A stretch of DNA of 64,000 bases from Phoronis australis (lineage: Eukaryota; Phoronida; Phoronidae), in NCBI GenBank assembly GCA_002633005.1, contig NMRA01001040.1, positions 1 to 64,000 on the forward strand, in the 5' to 3' direction. Both the position numbers and the translations under genes were made by a program. Shown piece after piece: positions 23,335 to 34,869 of the stretch. Positions within the stretch are counted from its first letter, which is position 1. Each line of letters starts with the position of its first letter. The notes under the pieces were generated by a model, which was not told where the DNA came from, made no database searches, and saw nothing but the letters and a program-made list of their open reading frames with translations.

Positions 23335-26149
23335 TCGTGTCATTATTTTTGTAGACGGAGGAATGTACTCAGTATCTTGTCATTTTTCAAACGTTCAGTG
23401 TTTTTGGGGCATAAAATTCGGATCCGTCTCAGTCAACGCGGTTGTCTGAAATAGGTTATCTCTGATCTCCGCACGAAAACCCGACCGAGTTCCGTAAAGA
23501 AACTTGCACGAAGGTAACATCACGCAAAACTGAAACCACGAGATATCACAAACAGATCTTGCCAGTGTCTTGGGTCTGCTATGGAACTCTTTTTTCGATT
23601 TCCTCGAGAGCACACAATGCTTCGGAAGTGGTTCGCGGTAGTGAAGAATGAAAAGTACGCCGTAATACCAATCAAGTTTGAGGCCGTGAAACTGCTCCGG
23701 TGTCTGTGGCCGGCATTTCGTCTACAGTGATTTCACTGACGATCGAATGCCGGGTTACCAAACTGCTCATGTCAGGGCAGAAAAAGAGACTGAGGATGAA
23801 GTCAGATATTGTGCCTAGTGTGTTTGCGTTCGGTAGGTAGGGGACAAAACAACGCAGACCGGTTGTTGCTCAGTTTTTGATTATGGAGAATTGTAGCTGG
23901 CCATGGGAACATAAACAATTACAGTTAATTCAAGGCATGATAACATAACATTTTTATAACCTGTTTGATGACTTACTCGTTCGTCAGGCTTCTGTTTGAA
24001 CCTCTGGGTGTAGGATGTTTTCGCCAGTTCCTTTTCCCTGTCCCAAAAACGTCGTAAGCAGACTTCTGTTTAGATGCGATGCAAAATCAGGATGGTTCGT
24101 GAGCCATATCTATGCTTCTCCAAGAAGGCGTTTCACTTGCGGAATTTCGTGGCAACAAACGCAAGAGTCAGTTATTTTCATTTTCGTGCAGTTAGCATAC
24201 TGACACCATGACAAATCATTCAAACGGTTTTCGGAACTATCCATTTGTTCCGTTGTCTATGCACGTTCACGACGCCTCTCTTGTATTTCTTGATCTTCTA
24301 TCGAATATTGATAGCTTGTGAAACCTAACGATCGACCTATGAAGTCTTTGTCGTATGAGCACTCGTCTAAGTCGGGATTGCGAGTTGCCACGGTTGACGT
24401 TTATTATTGTGCGTTCTGTTTCAAAAATGAATTATTCTCACCCTCACCAATGCTGAAACAAAAATGCAATAAACTATTGACAGGGCACATTCATACCGTG
24501 AATAATACGCTTACAAGGAAGTCATGCATTTCTAAAGATATGCGGGAATTTTCACCGCTCGTCCGTCTGAGCGGCTTGTACCGTGATAAAAGAGAGTGCG
24601 ACGCCGGAATCAGGTACAGTTGTGATGACCGCATTGCCCGATGCTAGCAAGACCCAATTAAATATAATTATCCGACCATAAACTGTATTAAACATCTCTG
24701 ACTGTACATAATGGCGAATTTTCAAAATACATTAACTACTTATTTTCTTTATAAACGGACACCACGACGGTATTCAGCTGGAAAAAAAACAACCAAGTAC
24801 GGTTTTCGATTTTTAAAATCGATAAACTAATAATCTAAAAACTACAACCATTGGGTACGATTGAAGATAAACTACCGCGCTTATTGATATACTCGGTGGA
24901 TATACAAACGCTGATCAGAGTTTTAACAATATCACATGGATTCATTTTTTAATATTCTTTCAATCTCGTTTAACCAGATTTTTGACCAGGATACAGTCGT
25001 TGTGCCCTCTTTTCATTTTTTATTACTGACAAAGAGTTAGAATAATTATATATATAGTCAGTGCCACCGAAACTGTCCAGAGATTCCAAATCTTCAGTTT
25101 GGTTATCACCATATTTGCACTTTTGTATATATTTTATGATTTGATTTCTAATAAAGATTAAACTTTAATGACACGTGAAATGTTTAGTGTACCTGTAATG
25201 TGATAAGTTTAGGGATGGGCTCAGAATGATCTTAACTAATTGAGTTTAGCTGGCGATCAAAATCTACCACTGTTTTGGTACTTCAAGTTCAAAACTTAGA
25301 TAAAAAGTTATCAACCCGGTTCCGGTAAGAAAAAAAATAGCAAGTGGGCAGAAGCATTAAAAATTAAATAAAGTAAACCAATATGAAACTCATCGTTCCT
25401 TTAGGAAGTGGCCCTTTGAGAAGATAAACACAAGTTTACCTTTTTAGTTATTTTGCAATATTTATAATGTACCAAGTTAAGACTACTCTCCAGAGTTGCA
25501 GGCTAGAACTGCAAACGTCAGAGAAAACCAAATTGGGGGTACTAACAATAACCATTGTTGAGACAGTAATGCTAGCAATTACCTTTCCACATCATTAGCC
25601 CAGATCTACACCAATACAAAGGGCGTGCTGAATAGGCATCCTAAAAGTGAGCTGGGGCTTAGGGAATCAGAGCGATCACCAGCGTTGGCGAGAAATTCAT
25701 TTATTATTTCACAGGTTAAAAATATGTTTTAATTCTAAAAACGATAATGATCAAGAGTGATAACATGTTATAGAGATATGGTGTACAAATGAAGTAATGT
25801 ATCAATTAAGAACTAAATTGTGACAGCTTAAGCAACAAGTGATTCCACTAAGAAGAAGAAATTTAGAAACGTTTTCGACTTCCAACAAATTATTCTGAAT
25901 AAATTCACACTCCCAAAAACATGGCAAAAATTCTCGTGATCTTTTCCACAGAATCTTCAGAGTGGTGAATTAACTATTCTTAGGAACAATTGTGATTAAG
26001 AATTCTGTGAGTAAGTCTTATTTGGAACCATTTAAGATTCGTGTCTTTAGTGAACGAAGAATTTAATCTATGGACCACTTCTCACTTACTTTGGAATTTA
26101 GATTTTTTGTATATTGAGCAAGTAAAAAGTATACACATTGTTTTCGTTA

Positions 26150-26800
26150 ACATGTGTGTTAAGTAAAGTGGTAATAAACACTGGGCAGTGAGGAAGAATT
26201 CTTCTTCTTCTTCTTCAGCGTTCCCAATGAAGAATGATTTTGGACGAATCCTTGCACAACACATCGCACGCGCATGAATACAGTGGAAGGTGGAGAAAAT
26301 CCATAATAATTACAAAAGTCTTCGTTAGAAATCAAATTACCATTAAAATCTAATAAATCGTAAATACAATGCCCTTGCCATGCCAACCTTTATAAAATAT
26401 GTACTTCAAGTGAGATTTTGGGATTAAACCAAATTGGCTCGTAGGGACTCATTGCCTTGTTAAACGTGAAAATGCCAATGGCATTCAGTTCTCCATCATT
26501 TCGGAAAACTTAGTCTCCCCAAAAGTGATTCTCAACCGAAGCAGCAAGAGAACGACAATAGGCCTTACAAAAATGAAACACGTGCGACCAATTATTAGTG
26601 ATCTGTAGAAATTAAATTTTTCTTCCAGTCCCTCTCATCACTAAGTATCAATATTCTGAACCACGCACTTTAAGGGATTTGATGAATGACTTCAGATGAA
26701 CCATTTTGCACCCTCCCAGAGACTTATTCAGAGTAAGCGTTGGTAATATCGGGGTATGGTTCAAATGTCTAGAAAAGCTCTTAAGGGTTATTCGTTTATT
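26150..26800 (-). pseudogene. LINE reverse-transcriptase C-terminal remnant
   Basis: On the minus strand, broken frames contain PIWFNPKISL, IFYKGWHGKGIVF and YDLLDFNGNLISNEDF, which follow the pattern of the region after the reverse transcriptase in L1/Tx1-type LINEs (IW.NP.I...  W..KGI..I.DLLD..G). Stops and frameshifts separate the pieces, so the copy is dead. No intact polymerase motif (YxDD) was seen and no ends were located. Confidence 0.55.
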
Positions 26801-27045
26801 GTAGAATCAAAGAAGATAAGAACAAATGACTGCAAGTTTTCACAGCCACAAATGGTGTAGCGTCCTCAAACTTGTGTCTAAGTTCGTCCCTGTTAAGGAA
26901 AAATCCGCATCTTGACTTGACTGAAATTTCACGATCACGGCAAAGTTGTACTGGTAAATCTGAAGCAATAATATACTGTTTGAAGTTATGCTTAAGCGAT
27001 ACAAATGGATGCGTGAAGTTTACGACGAGTTTGTTCCACTTGAGA

Positions 27046-27697
27046 CTATTCAGTATCGGATTCTTTGTATGCCCCGGATATGACTAAAGCTGTCTGGAGT
27101 ACTGTAGCACAGAAGTCTTGAAAAAGAGTTTCAAGATGACGAGAAGCAATTTTTATTGGATTAATTAACTTTTGTAACTTTTGAACAAGTTCAGGACAGC
27201 GAGGTGTGAATGTGACCATTTCGTCCAATAGTTCACCAATTAATGTGCATGCGAGAGATTTGGGGCATATTTTCCCCGTCGAGTGATTTGTGTGCTACGT
27301 CTGTGTTGACAGATTTGGAAAGTGTTAAATTAACAAGTTTTTCAGATTTAAATTTCCTCCTACATTTATTACAACAGTCACAGACTTTTTCCAGCGTGTC
27401 AGATTGCAATTGAAGGGATAATCTTTTGAGAATGGACAGAAAATTGCTGTAATACTGATCAGCGTATAAGAAGCCGGGTTAAGAGTTTATAAAGTCTGGA
27501 AGATCGTTAACGCGGAGTGGGGCGATAGTTAATTGAGTCAATTTTTGAGTCATTCTTGAAAACATAAGAAATATCTCCTGATATGTTGTCACAGGGACCG
27601 GTTGCATTTTTTCAGTTGTTTTGATCATTTTATTAGTTATTAGGTCGGTTCCGTCGTTTTTGTGTTCATCCATATTTTCTAATAGTTTCCTGACCTC
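27046..27697 (-). pseudogene. Decayed unknown reading frame
   Basis: From a possible acceptor (TTTCCCTAG) at 27697 a minus-strand frame runs to 27233 with a single TAA at 27479-27481; the neighbouring frame then continues open (GELLDEMVTFTPRCPELVQK) to 27046. The segment contains a cysteine cluster CDCCNKCRRKF and has protein-like composition. One stop plus one frameshift suggest a decayed gene or transposon ORF. Family not recognised. Confidence 0.4.
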
Positions 27698-28582
27698 CTA
27701 GGGAAAGGCTTGTAGTGCCTAGCAGTTTAGGGCTGTAAACCTAGAAACAGCTTCCGTATACACTAAAGCATGACGTTAAACTAAGAAATCACAACGGCAC
27801 TCGCACAGATTCTCCATGATAGTTTTTTAAAGTCAATAATGCTCAAGGCTGCCGCAGATAATATAGGAGGGGCGTTCCACATTGGTATTTCAAGGCGTCA
27901 TAAAGATAGAAATTTCATCAAAAACTTATTTCTTCACAAGAAGTAACGTTACAAATAGTGACACTCGATGCATGAGGTGTGTGTGTACATTAAATAGGAG
28001 GTATTCGAACACATTTTTGAGATTAATTATTATGCCACTAAAGAAAGCAGACGCTAGAAAATAACAGTATCCATAACAAAGAGATTATGTTATTTGGAAT
28101 GCCGGGTTGTCAACATTCTAGATGACTGAAGAAAAACGCGACAAGCCAGTGGATTGAAAAGCTGGATATCCGAATAAAAAGTGGGACATCTTCGCCCTAT
28201 GCTATGCTGAAATGGTCGTGGCAAGGCACATAAACGTCTCTACAGCGCTAGTGTCGCACAGGAAATTCACGGCTAGCACCCCGTCATTCAACTAGTACCC
28301 GGGCCAAAATGGGTGGCGCGATAGGCACCCATGATATGTAGTCGAACTGTAAAATAGAGCTATGTGGTGTGGGAAATCACAGCAGTATATGATGATATGT
28401 CAAATTCGCCTTGTGTCAAAGAGTGGGGCACTTTGTTATGGGATCATGGCGGAAAATCGATTCGTGGGTTTACATTCAGTTGGCGGTCACTAGTGACCGA
28501 CAAACTGAAAGAGCAACTAAGCCGAGCACTGGATTCTTTAATATGGTAAAGTGGTCATGTTATTGTACGAGTATCGGTTTAT

Positions 28583-28920
28583 TACGGTGGCCCGAAAGTA
28601 TCATTGCTATTTTAGTTTATTAATTTGTTTATTTTTCCTTTTCCACCTAGAAGGAAATATTTCAACCCGTGGAAATTGTTTTCAACTAGGTGGAAATTGT
28701 TTTCACCTGGGTGGAAATTATTTTCACCTGGGTGGAAACTATTTTCACCTGGGTGGAAACTATTTTCACCCGGGTGAAAATAATTTCCACCTAGGTTGAA
28801 ATAGTTTCCAACCAGCTGAAAATAGTTTCCTCCTAGGTTGAATTATTTCCACCTAGGTGGAAAATGAAAAATGAAAAAATATTTAAACAAAAGTAGCGAT
28901 GATACTTTCGGGCCACCGTA
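28583..28920. mobile_element. DNA transposon with nested palindromic array, 338 bp
   Basis: Terminal inverted repeats of about 40 bp start TACGGTGGCCCGAAAGTATC and end in its complement; a 6-bp duplication GTTTAT flanks the element (28577-28582, 28921-28926). The centre (about 28650-28862) is a run of 21-22-bp units of the type TTTTCACCTGGGTGGAAA, each nearly self-complementary, and the left and right halves are complementary too, so the whole can fold into one long hairpin. No transposase. Confidence 0.9.
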
Positions 28921-29036
28921 GTTTATAGATAACATTATTACTAAAAAATTGAATTAACATTGCACAGTTCCATTTTTATAGGTCTGCAGTCTATGCGGCC
29001 GTCAAGCACCGCCGGTAATTTCCCCTTATGTGAGCG

Positions 29037-29044
29037 TGACGTCA
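29037..29044. promoter_or_regulatory. CRE-like site upstream of TSNAX
   Basis: Perfect palindromic TGACGTCA 20 bases before the TSNAX start codon, immediately followed by a second CGTCA half-site. Known CREB/ATF recognition sequence; use here is inferred from position. Confidence 0.55.
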
Positions 29045-29061
29045 CGTCAGGGATTCCCTAA

Positions 29062-29072
29062 AAATGGCGACA
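29062..29072 (+). promoter_or_regulatory. YY1-like motif overlapping the TSNAX start codon
   Basis: AAATGGCGAC fits the YY1 consensus AAnATGGCGnC, a motif often placed just downstream of the transcription start in housekeeping genes with very short 5' UTRs. The same motif in reverse (CCGCCATTTT) occurs at 58029-58038 before CETN3. Confidence 0.45.
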
Positions 29073-29076
29073 CGAG
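29064..29076 (+). CDS. TSNAX: TSNAX exon 1 (13 coding bases)
   Basis: ATGGCGACACGAG then donor GTGAGC; phase 1, completed by GT of exon 2 to Gly5. Chosen because phase, Kozak context and promoter motifs agree; the distance to exon 2 (3.4 kb, partly artefactual) is the weak point. Confidence 0.75.
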
Positions 29077-32000
29077 GTGAGCGTTGTATACGCGAGCAGT
29101 TTTTTCCAGTTGATCGTTACATCGTGAAAACGAATCTGATCTCTCTTCATCATGCTTATGACACAAATGTTGAGTTTCACATTTTCAGCTATGTCTCACT
29201 TAATGCCTTTTCCTTGGGTCAGCTTTGAAGTTTGTCGGTCGCTCAGATTCTGCTCGAAGCCTGTGACCACCGGCGTCTGACTAGTCTATCTGGCCCCTGT
29301 CTACTAGCAGGGTCAGCTAGATACTGTGGTCACTGTGTAGCCGAATCCAGCACACCACGGACCTGACGGAGGATTAAAGATTAGACCACCGGCAGTGGCA
29401 GAAAACCGAATAGAATACCCCAAAATTGAGCTGGGTCAAACATTCAAGCTACCACAAAAATATATTCCGTGATTCAGTGTGTTACATGTTTAGATTTTGA
29501 TAGTAGAAATTTCTTAATTTCTACACTCCAGGAGAATAGTAGGTAATGTCATAGCAGTCCCTCGTCCTCTTGTCACTGAGCTGTTTTGTTTTTTCATGTC
29601 CGCATCTGTTTCAGTTCTAAATACCTTGCAGGAAGTGTGTGAAATTTAGCAAACTTGTATTTGAATGTTCAAGTATCCTCCTGAGGGCAATTTGAGCTTT
29701 TATGTTATCTTTGTAGCTTTTGGCATCCACTTCTGTTTTGGCCATAAAGCTCTAAGGATTATTATGGATATTGAAAATTATGTCTGATGATTTTCGCACA
29801 GGTTTGATTGCTGTGGCACCCTCCAGTAGCAATTTTTTTTTGGCCTGTGACTTGTAATGTACCAAGTTTGTTCATTTGTCTTCATAAAATTTGCATGTGT
29901 TTTTACTGTGGAGGCTTCAAATGGCATGGATTTTTCAACAAATTTAACTACTACGAAGTCCCTTATTGGCATTTTGTTTTTCTTTGTATGCCTATCAAGT
30001 TTCTTGATGGATCTTCATGAAATTTTACTGATAATGCACTGCTACGCTGACATCAACACCTGCCCTGTTTCAGACGAATTTGACCTATGTTGTGCCCAGT
30101 GGTCTTTTAATTGTTTTTGTCATCCACTTTCCTATCATCCAAACTGCTTGAATCATGATGAAAGGTGGCAGGTCTGTTCTTACTGAGGAGAGCATTGCTA
30201 CCTTGCTTAGAGTCACCTCCTTGAGGCAAATTTATTAGCATTGCTCTGTTTTAAACTAGTGATCAACCTTTGTGTATGCATTGTATGGGATGTATACGGT
30301 GAGTACATATCAACACTTTGTATTATGATGAGAACCACTCCTTGCACTGAATATGGTCATGCCTGTCATTCAGTGGATTGAAGTAACTGGTTCTCAATGA
30401 CTTTCAGTTATTTTAGGCAACAGGATTGCTCTGGTAATTAATGTTGTATTAAATCTCTGTCACAAAAAATAACTTGCAGTGAAAAAGTTGATCTCAAATA
30501 CATGTCCCTAAAGTTGACCTTAAATACGTGNTCACTGTGTAGCCGAATCCAGCACACCACGGACACGGACCTGACGGAGGATTAAAGATTAGACCACCGG
30601 CAGTGGCAGAAAACCGAATAGAATACCCCAAAATTGATCTGGGTCAAACATTCAAGCTACCACAAAAATATATTCCGTGATTCAGTGTGTTACATGTTTA
30701 GATTTTGATAGTAGAAATTTCTTAATTTTTACCCTCCAGGAGAATGGTAGGTAATGTCATAGCAGTCCCTCGTTCTCTTGTCACTGAGCTGTTTTGTTTT
30801 TTCATGTCCGTATCTGTTTCAGTTCTAAATACCTTGCGAGAAGTGTGTGAAATTTAGCAAACTTGTATTTTAATGAACTTGACAATGAATGTTCAAGTAT
30901 CCTCCTGAGGGCAATTTGAGCTTTTATGTTATCTTTAGCTTTTGGCATCCACTTCTGTTTTGGCCATAAAGCTCTAAGGATTATTATGGATATTGAAAAT
31001 TATGTCTGATGATTTTCGCACAGGTTTGATCGCTGTGGCACCCTCCAGTAGCAATTTTTTTTTGGCCTGTGACTTGTAATGTACCAAGTTTGTTCATTTG
31101 TCTTCATAAAATTTGCATGTGTTTTTACTGAGGAGGCTTCAAATGGCATGGATTTTTCAACAAATTTAAGTACTACGAAGTCCCTTATTGGCATTTTGTT
31201 TTTCTTTGTATGCCTATCAAGTTTCTTGATGGATCTTCATGAAATTTTACTGATAATGCACTGCTACGCTGACATCAACACCTGCCCTGTTTCAGACGAA
31301 TTTGACCTATGTTGTGCCCAGTGGTCTTTTAATTGTTTTTGTCATCCACTTTCCTATCATCCAAACTGCTTGAATCATGATGAAAGGTGGCAGGTCTGTT
31401 CTTACTGAGGAGAGCATTGCTACCTTGCTTAGAGTCACCTCCCTGAGGCAAATTTATTAGTATTGCTCTGTTCTAGTGATCAACCTTTGTGTATGCATTG
31501 TATGGGATGTATACGGTGAGTACATATCAACACTTTGTATTGTGATGAGAACCACTCCTTGCACTGAATATGGTCATGCCTGTCATTCAGTGGATTGAAG
31601 TAACTGGTTCTCAATGACTTTCAGTTATTTTAGGCAACAGGATTGCTCTGGTAATTAATGTTGTATTAAATCTCTGTCACAAAAAATAACTTGCAGTGAA
31701 AAAGTTGATCTCAAATACATGTCCCTAAAGTTGACCTTAAATACGTGTCCCTAAAGTTAGTTGGAGGCAGTTTCAGGGTTTTGAAAGAACTGACAGTTTG
31801 TCGTTGTAGGAGATAAGTTGACCAATACGATTTCAGATTTTGTTTGAAATTCCAAGTAGCCGCACATCCGAGCACGTGCTCAAAATATATGACAGGAGTC
31901 TGAATTGTTCAGCAAAACTGGGATGGGACAATACGTCTTGAGCAAGTACATTTCTTTTAGATAGGAGGTAAGCCGTTGTGCAATCGGGACCAAGGTGGAA

Positions 32001-34834
32001 ATTGTCTATTACAGAGCACGATATACTCCTACTTTTCCATTTGACTAAAAAATGAAAAGGCAGCATGGCCGATTTCAGGTATTCCGGTGGACATTTACTC
32101 AGTTTCCCGTTCTTCTATTTGGATATCCCATGTTTTCATATTTGACCATTACCAGCTATGCATCGTTAGTGTTAATCATGACTTTGATTCCCCGTAAACT
32201 GGGTTTGCTGGTTTTGGCGACCTAATTTTCTGTAGTGTCCATCTAGGAATTTTTCCTGGTCACATTTATTGAGTTGACATGCTGAGTGTCGATCCCTGAA
32301 AGTGCTTAAATATTAACAACATCTTGCCAATGAGAAATTATGCTTTTGACATGTCTGAACACCAGTTTTTTGATACAAGTCCACTTAAAGCCGGTCTGTA
32401 TCCTTTGTTTCACTCTTAAGATGTAAACCTTTGCAATTAATTTGTTTTAAATGCTTACTTTCAATATCACTGCAGGTAAGAGAGGGTCAAAAGATCATTA
32501 CCGAAAACAGGGCCCACCGTCAAAGACGCAACGCGCTGACTGTGACCAGAGTGTTGACCTTTCATCGCCAACAATTCAGGCATTTCTGAATCATCGTCAG
32601 CTGCTAGATAACCGCCATGATAAGTACGAAAGACTTGTCAAGCTTAGTCGGGACATCACAGTGTCTAGTAAACGTGCCATTTTTCTTCTGCATAGAGCCT
32701 TAGGGTATGTATTAGTAGTTGTACTGCGGTTAAAATTATTGTTGACTAAAGTTACAGTAGCACTACTCTGCTCTCATTTACTAGACAAAGTGTTGTAGTT
32801 TTAATGCTAATAGTCAAGGGATAATCTAATCGAGCATTATGATATGACTGAAGACATATGTAATACAAATGCCACACTCGGTGTTTTGTTGAGTTTGAAG
32901 GGCGCAGCAGGTGCACGCAATACAGGGTAGCACAACAACGCAGAGTTTAGAGCGACTTCAGAGGGACTCCAAATGGCGAACGTCACACGTTTTGTGGATA
33001 CCAGGATATGACGCTTATCACCTGTGTCAGGCCATGGGGTTGGAGAAATGGACTTTTGGGGTTGGAGAAATGGACTTTTGGGGTTGGAGAAATGGACTTT
33101 TGGGGTTGGAGAAATGGACTTTTGGGGTTGGAGAAATGGACTTTTGGGGTTGGAGAAATGGACTTTTTTCAAAATGTTTGAAGTTGTATACATGTGGTGT
33201 TTTAGTCGTCCCGAAGTGATTAATTATATAATTCCATTTAATATATTGATATATTGACTGTGAAATGCCTGTAAATAAGATCAAATTTTTAACCATTTTG
33301 CCAGGAAGCCAGTGCTGAGAATGGATTTTCTGTGACATAGTGATATTCCGTGACAAAACGTGCTTGCCTGAAATTCTGTGACATTTTGAGAATTCTGTGT
33401 CAAAATGTAAGCTAAGAGGGCTGTTAGTGTCTTGTTGGGTTTACAGTTATTTTATGCTGCATCAAGTGGTGGTTCCTTTTTTCACATAATGTAAACTCAT
33501 TGTTATCACATTATTACACATATGTAACAAAAGCAAAGTTGATGTGACATATACGTACAAAATGCACCAAAAAATCTGTGACGATTGAGACTTACCTGTG
33601 ACACAATTTGGGGATGTGACGTATTGTTGCCATTAAACATGAATTCAAATTCTCTGCCAGTGCTAAGGGTAGAAAATACTTTGAAAAGATTGTTTGGGGG
33701 TCCCTTTTCCATGGACAAGGAATAAAATTTGAGGATTCTGCTACAAGACTACCTAATACTCTCAAAATCCCTGAAAATCAGTTTGCAATTTAATTCTGGA
33801 GATCCCATCTAAACTTGGATTTGTTTTCTCTTTGAGTCAATCCTTTTCCCAGATTTCAATAGACTTCGATATTATTTCTAAAGATTGTATAATATTTTAG
33901 GGATGAAAAAGAGGCAATACTGAGTGAAGCCCATGTTAAACTGAAGGAAATTCAAGAGGTGTTGTTCAGAAGGATAGCCATGGAGTTAGAAGGAGAGGAT
34001 CCTCACCAGTTCACACGGGCCTACTCTCCTGGTGAGATAGTGTTTGTTCACATGGTGTGCGAACTATATGATGTCAAAAACAAATTCTTGGGTGAAGTTG
34101 GTTCTGAAATATCACAGTAAAATATGTTCACATTATTATGTACGGGTTTTTTGCACATTTTAGCGCAAATCTGGAAAGGTGGGGCCATGACTGTACTGAT
34201 AGTTTGTAGTCGCCCTTCCTTAGAGGGGCAGTGTTATGGTATAATCCTGGTGTCCATCTTCCATCTGCTCTAACCTTGTCACTGCTCTAGCTCTCATAAT
34301 TCTTATTGGATTTTAATTGAATAAGTCTTGTGCCTGTATATTACAAACACTTCAGTACTTTCTGATAAAAATTAATCCATTTATTGGCTTTTTGTGTTGA
34401 AGCCTGTCATCGATCTAACACTTTGTAATTTTGATTGGATTTGATCAAATTTGGCCTGTACCTGTGGAATACTGACAAGTTGAACCCTTTCTAAATTCAA
34501 TTCATTTTTACAAAAACTATGCCCTTTATTGGTTGTTTGTGTTTTAGCTTGTCATCGCTCTTGCTTCTGCAATTTTGATTAGATTTTGCTGAATTTGGCT
34601 CATGCCTGTGTATTAACGATAGCTCATATTCTTTCTAAATTCAATATTTTTAGATAAAAATTACTCTCTTTATTGGCATTTTGTGTTGTCCTTTCTGCAG
34701 TTTTGTTTAATTACTTACAACTGTGCTGTGCGTTCACCCATTAGTTATGTAACAGCACATGATTCTCAACAGCCTGGTCTTGGCATGCTGCACATTTGTT
34801 TATTTTGGCCTTGTGGGAGTTACTTGTTAATGGG

Positions 34835-34869
<35 letters not shown>

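Larger units (their letters stand above)
21495..28576. other. Intergenic region without an intact gene
   Basis: Between the divergently transcribed TMEM196-like and TSNAX genes. The part next to exon 1 (about 21500-21900) is less AT-rich and probably holds the TMEM196-like promoter, with a TGACGTCT half-CRE near 21738. It further holds a 70-bp hairpin element (23265-23334), LINE remains and a decayed ORF (26.1-27.7 kb), and a TTC trinucleotide run near 26200. The ORFs at 24015-24203 and 24318-24647 show no recognisable domain or splice context. Confidence 0.5.

Noticed and set aside
24318-24647. 109-codon plus-strand ORF
   Set aside because: Protein-like composition but no known motif, no flanking splice sites that fit, and no neighbouring exons.
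29778-31408. Paired identical ORFs (109 and 64 codons) in two copies
   Set aside because: Both lie in the 1.2-kb block duplicated across an N; the identity reflects the assembly duplication, and the sequence is a dispersed repeat.
32837-33356. Repeated-peptide ORFs on both strands
   Set aside because: Products of the 22-bp minisatellite in TSNAX intron 2.
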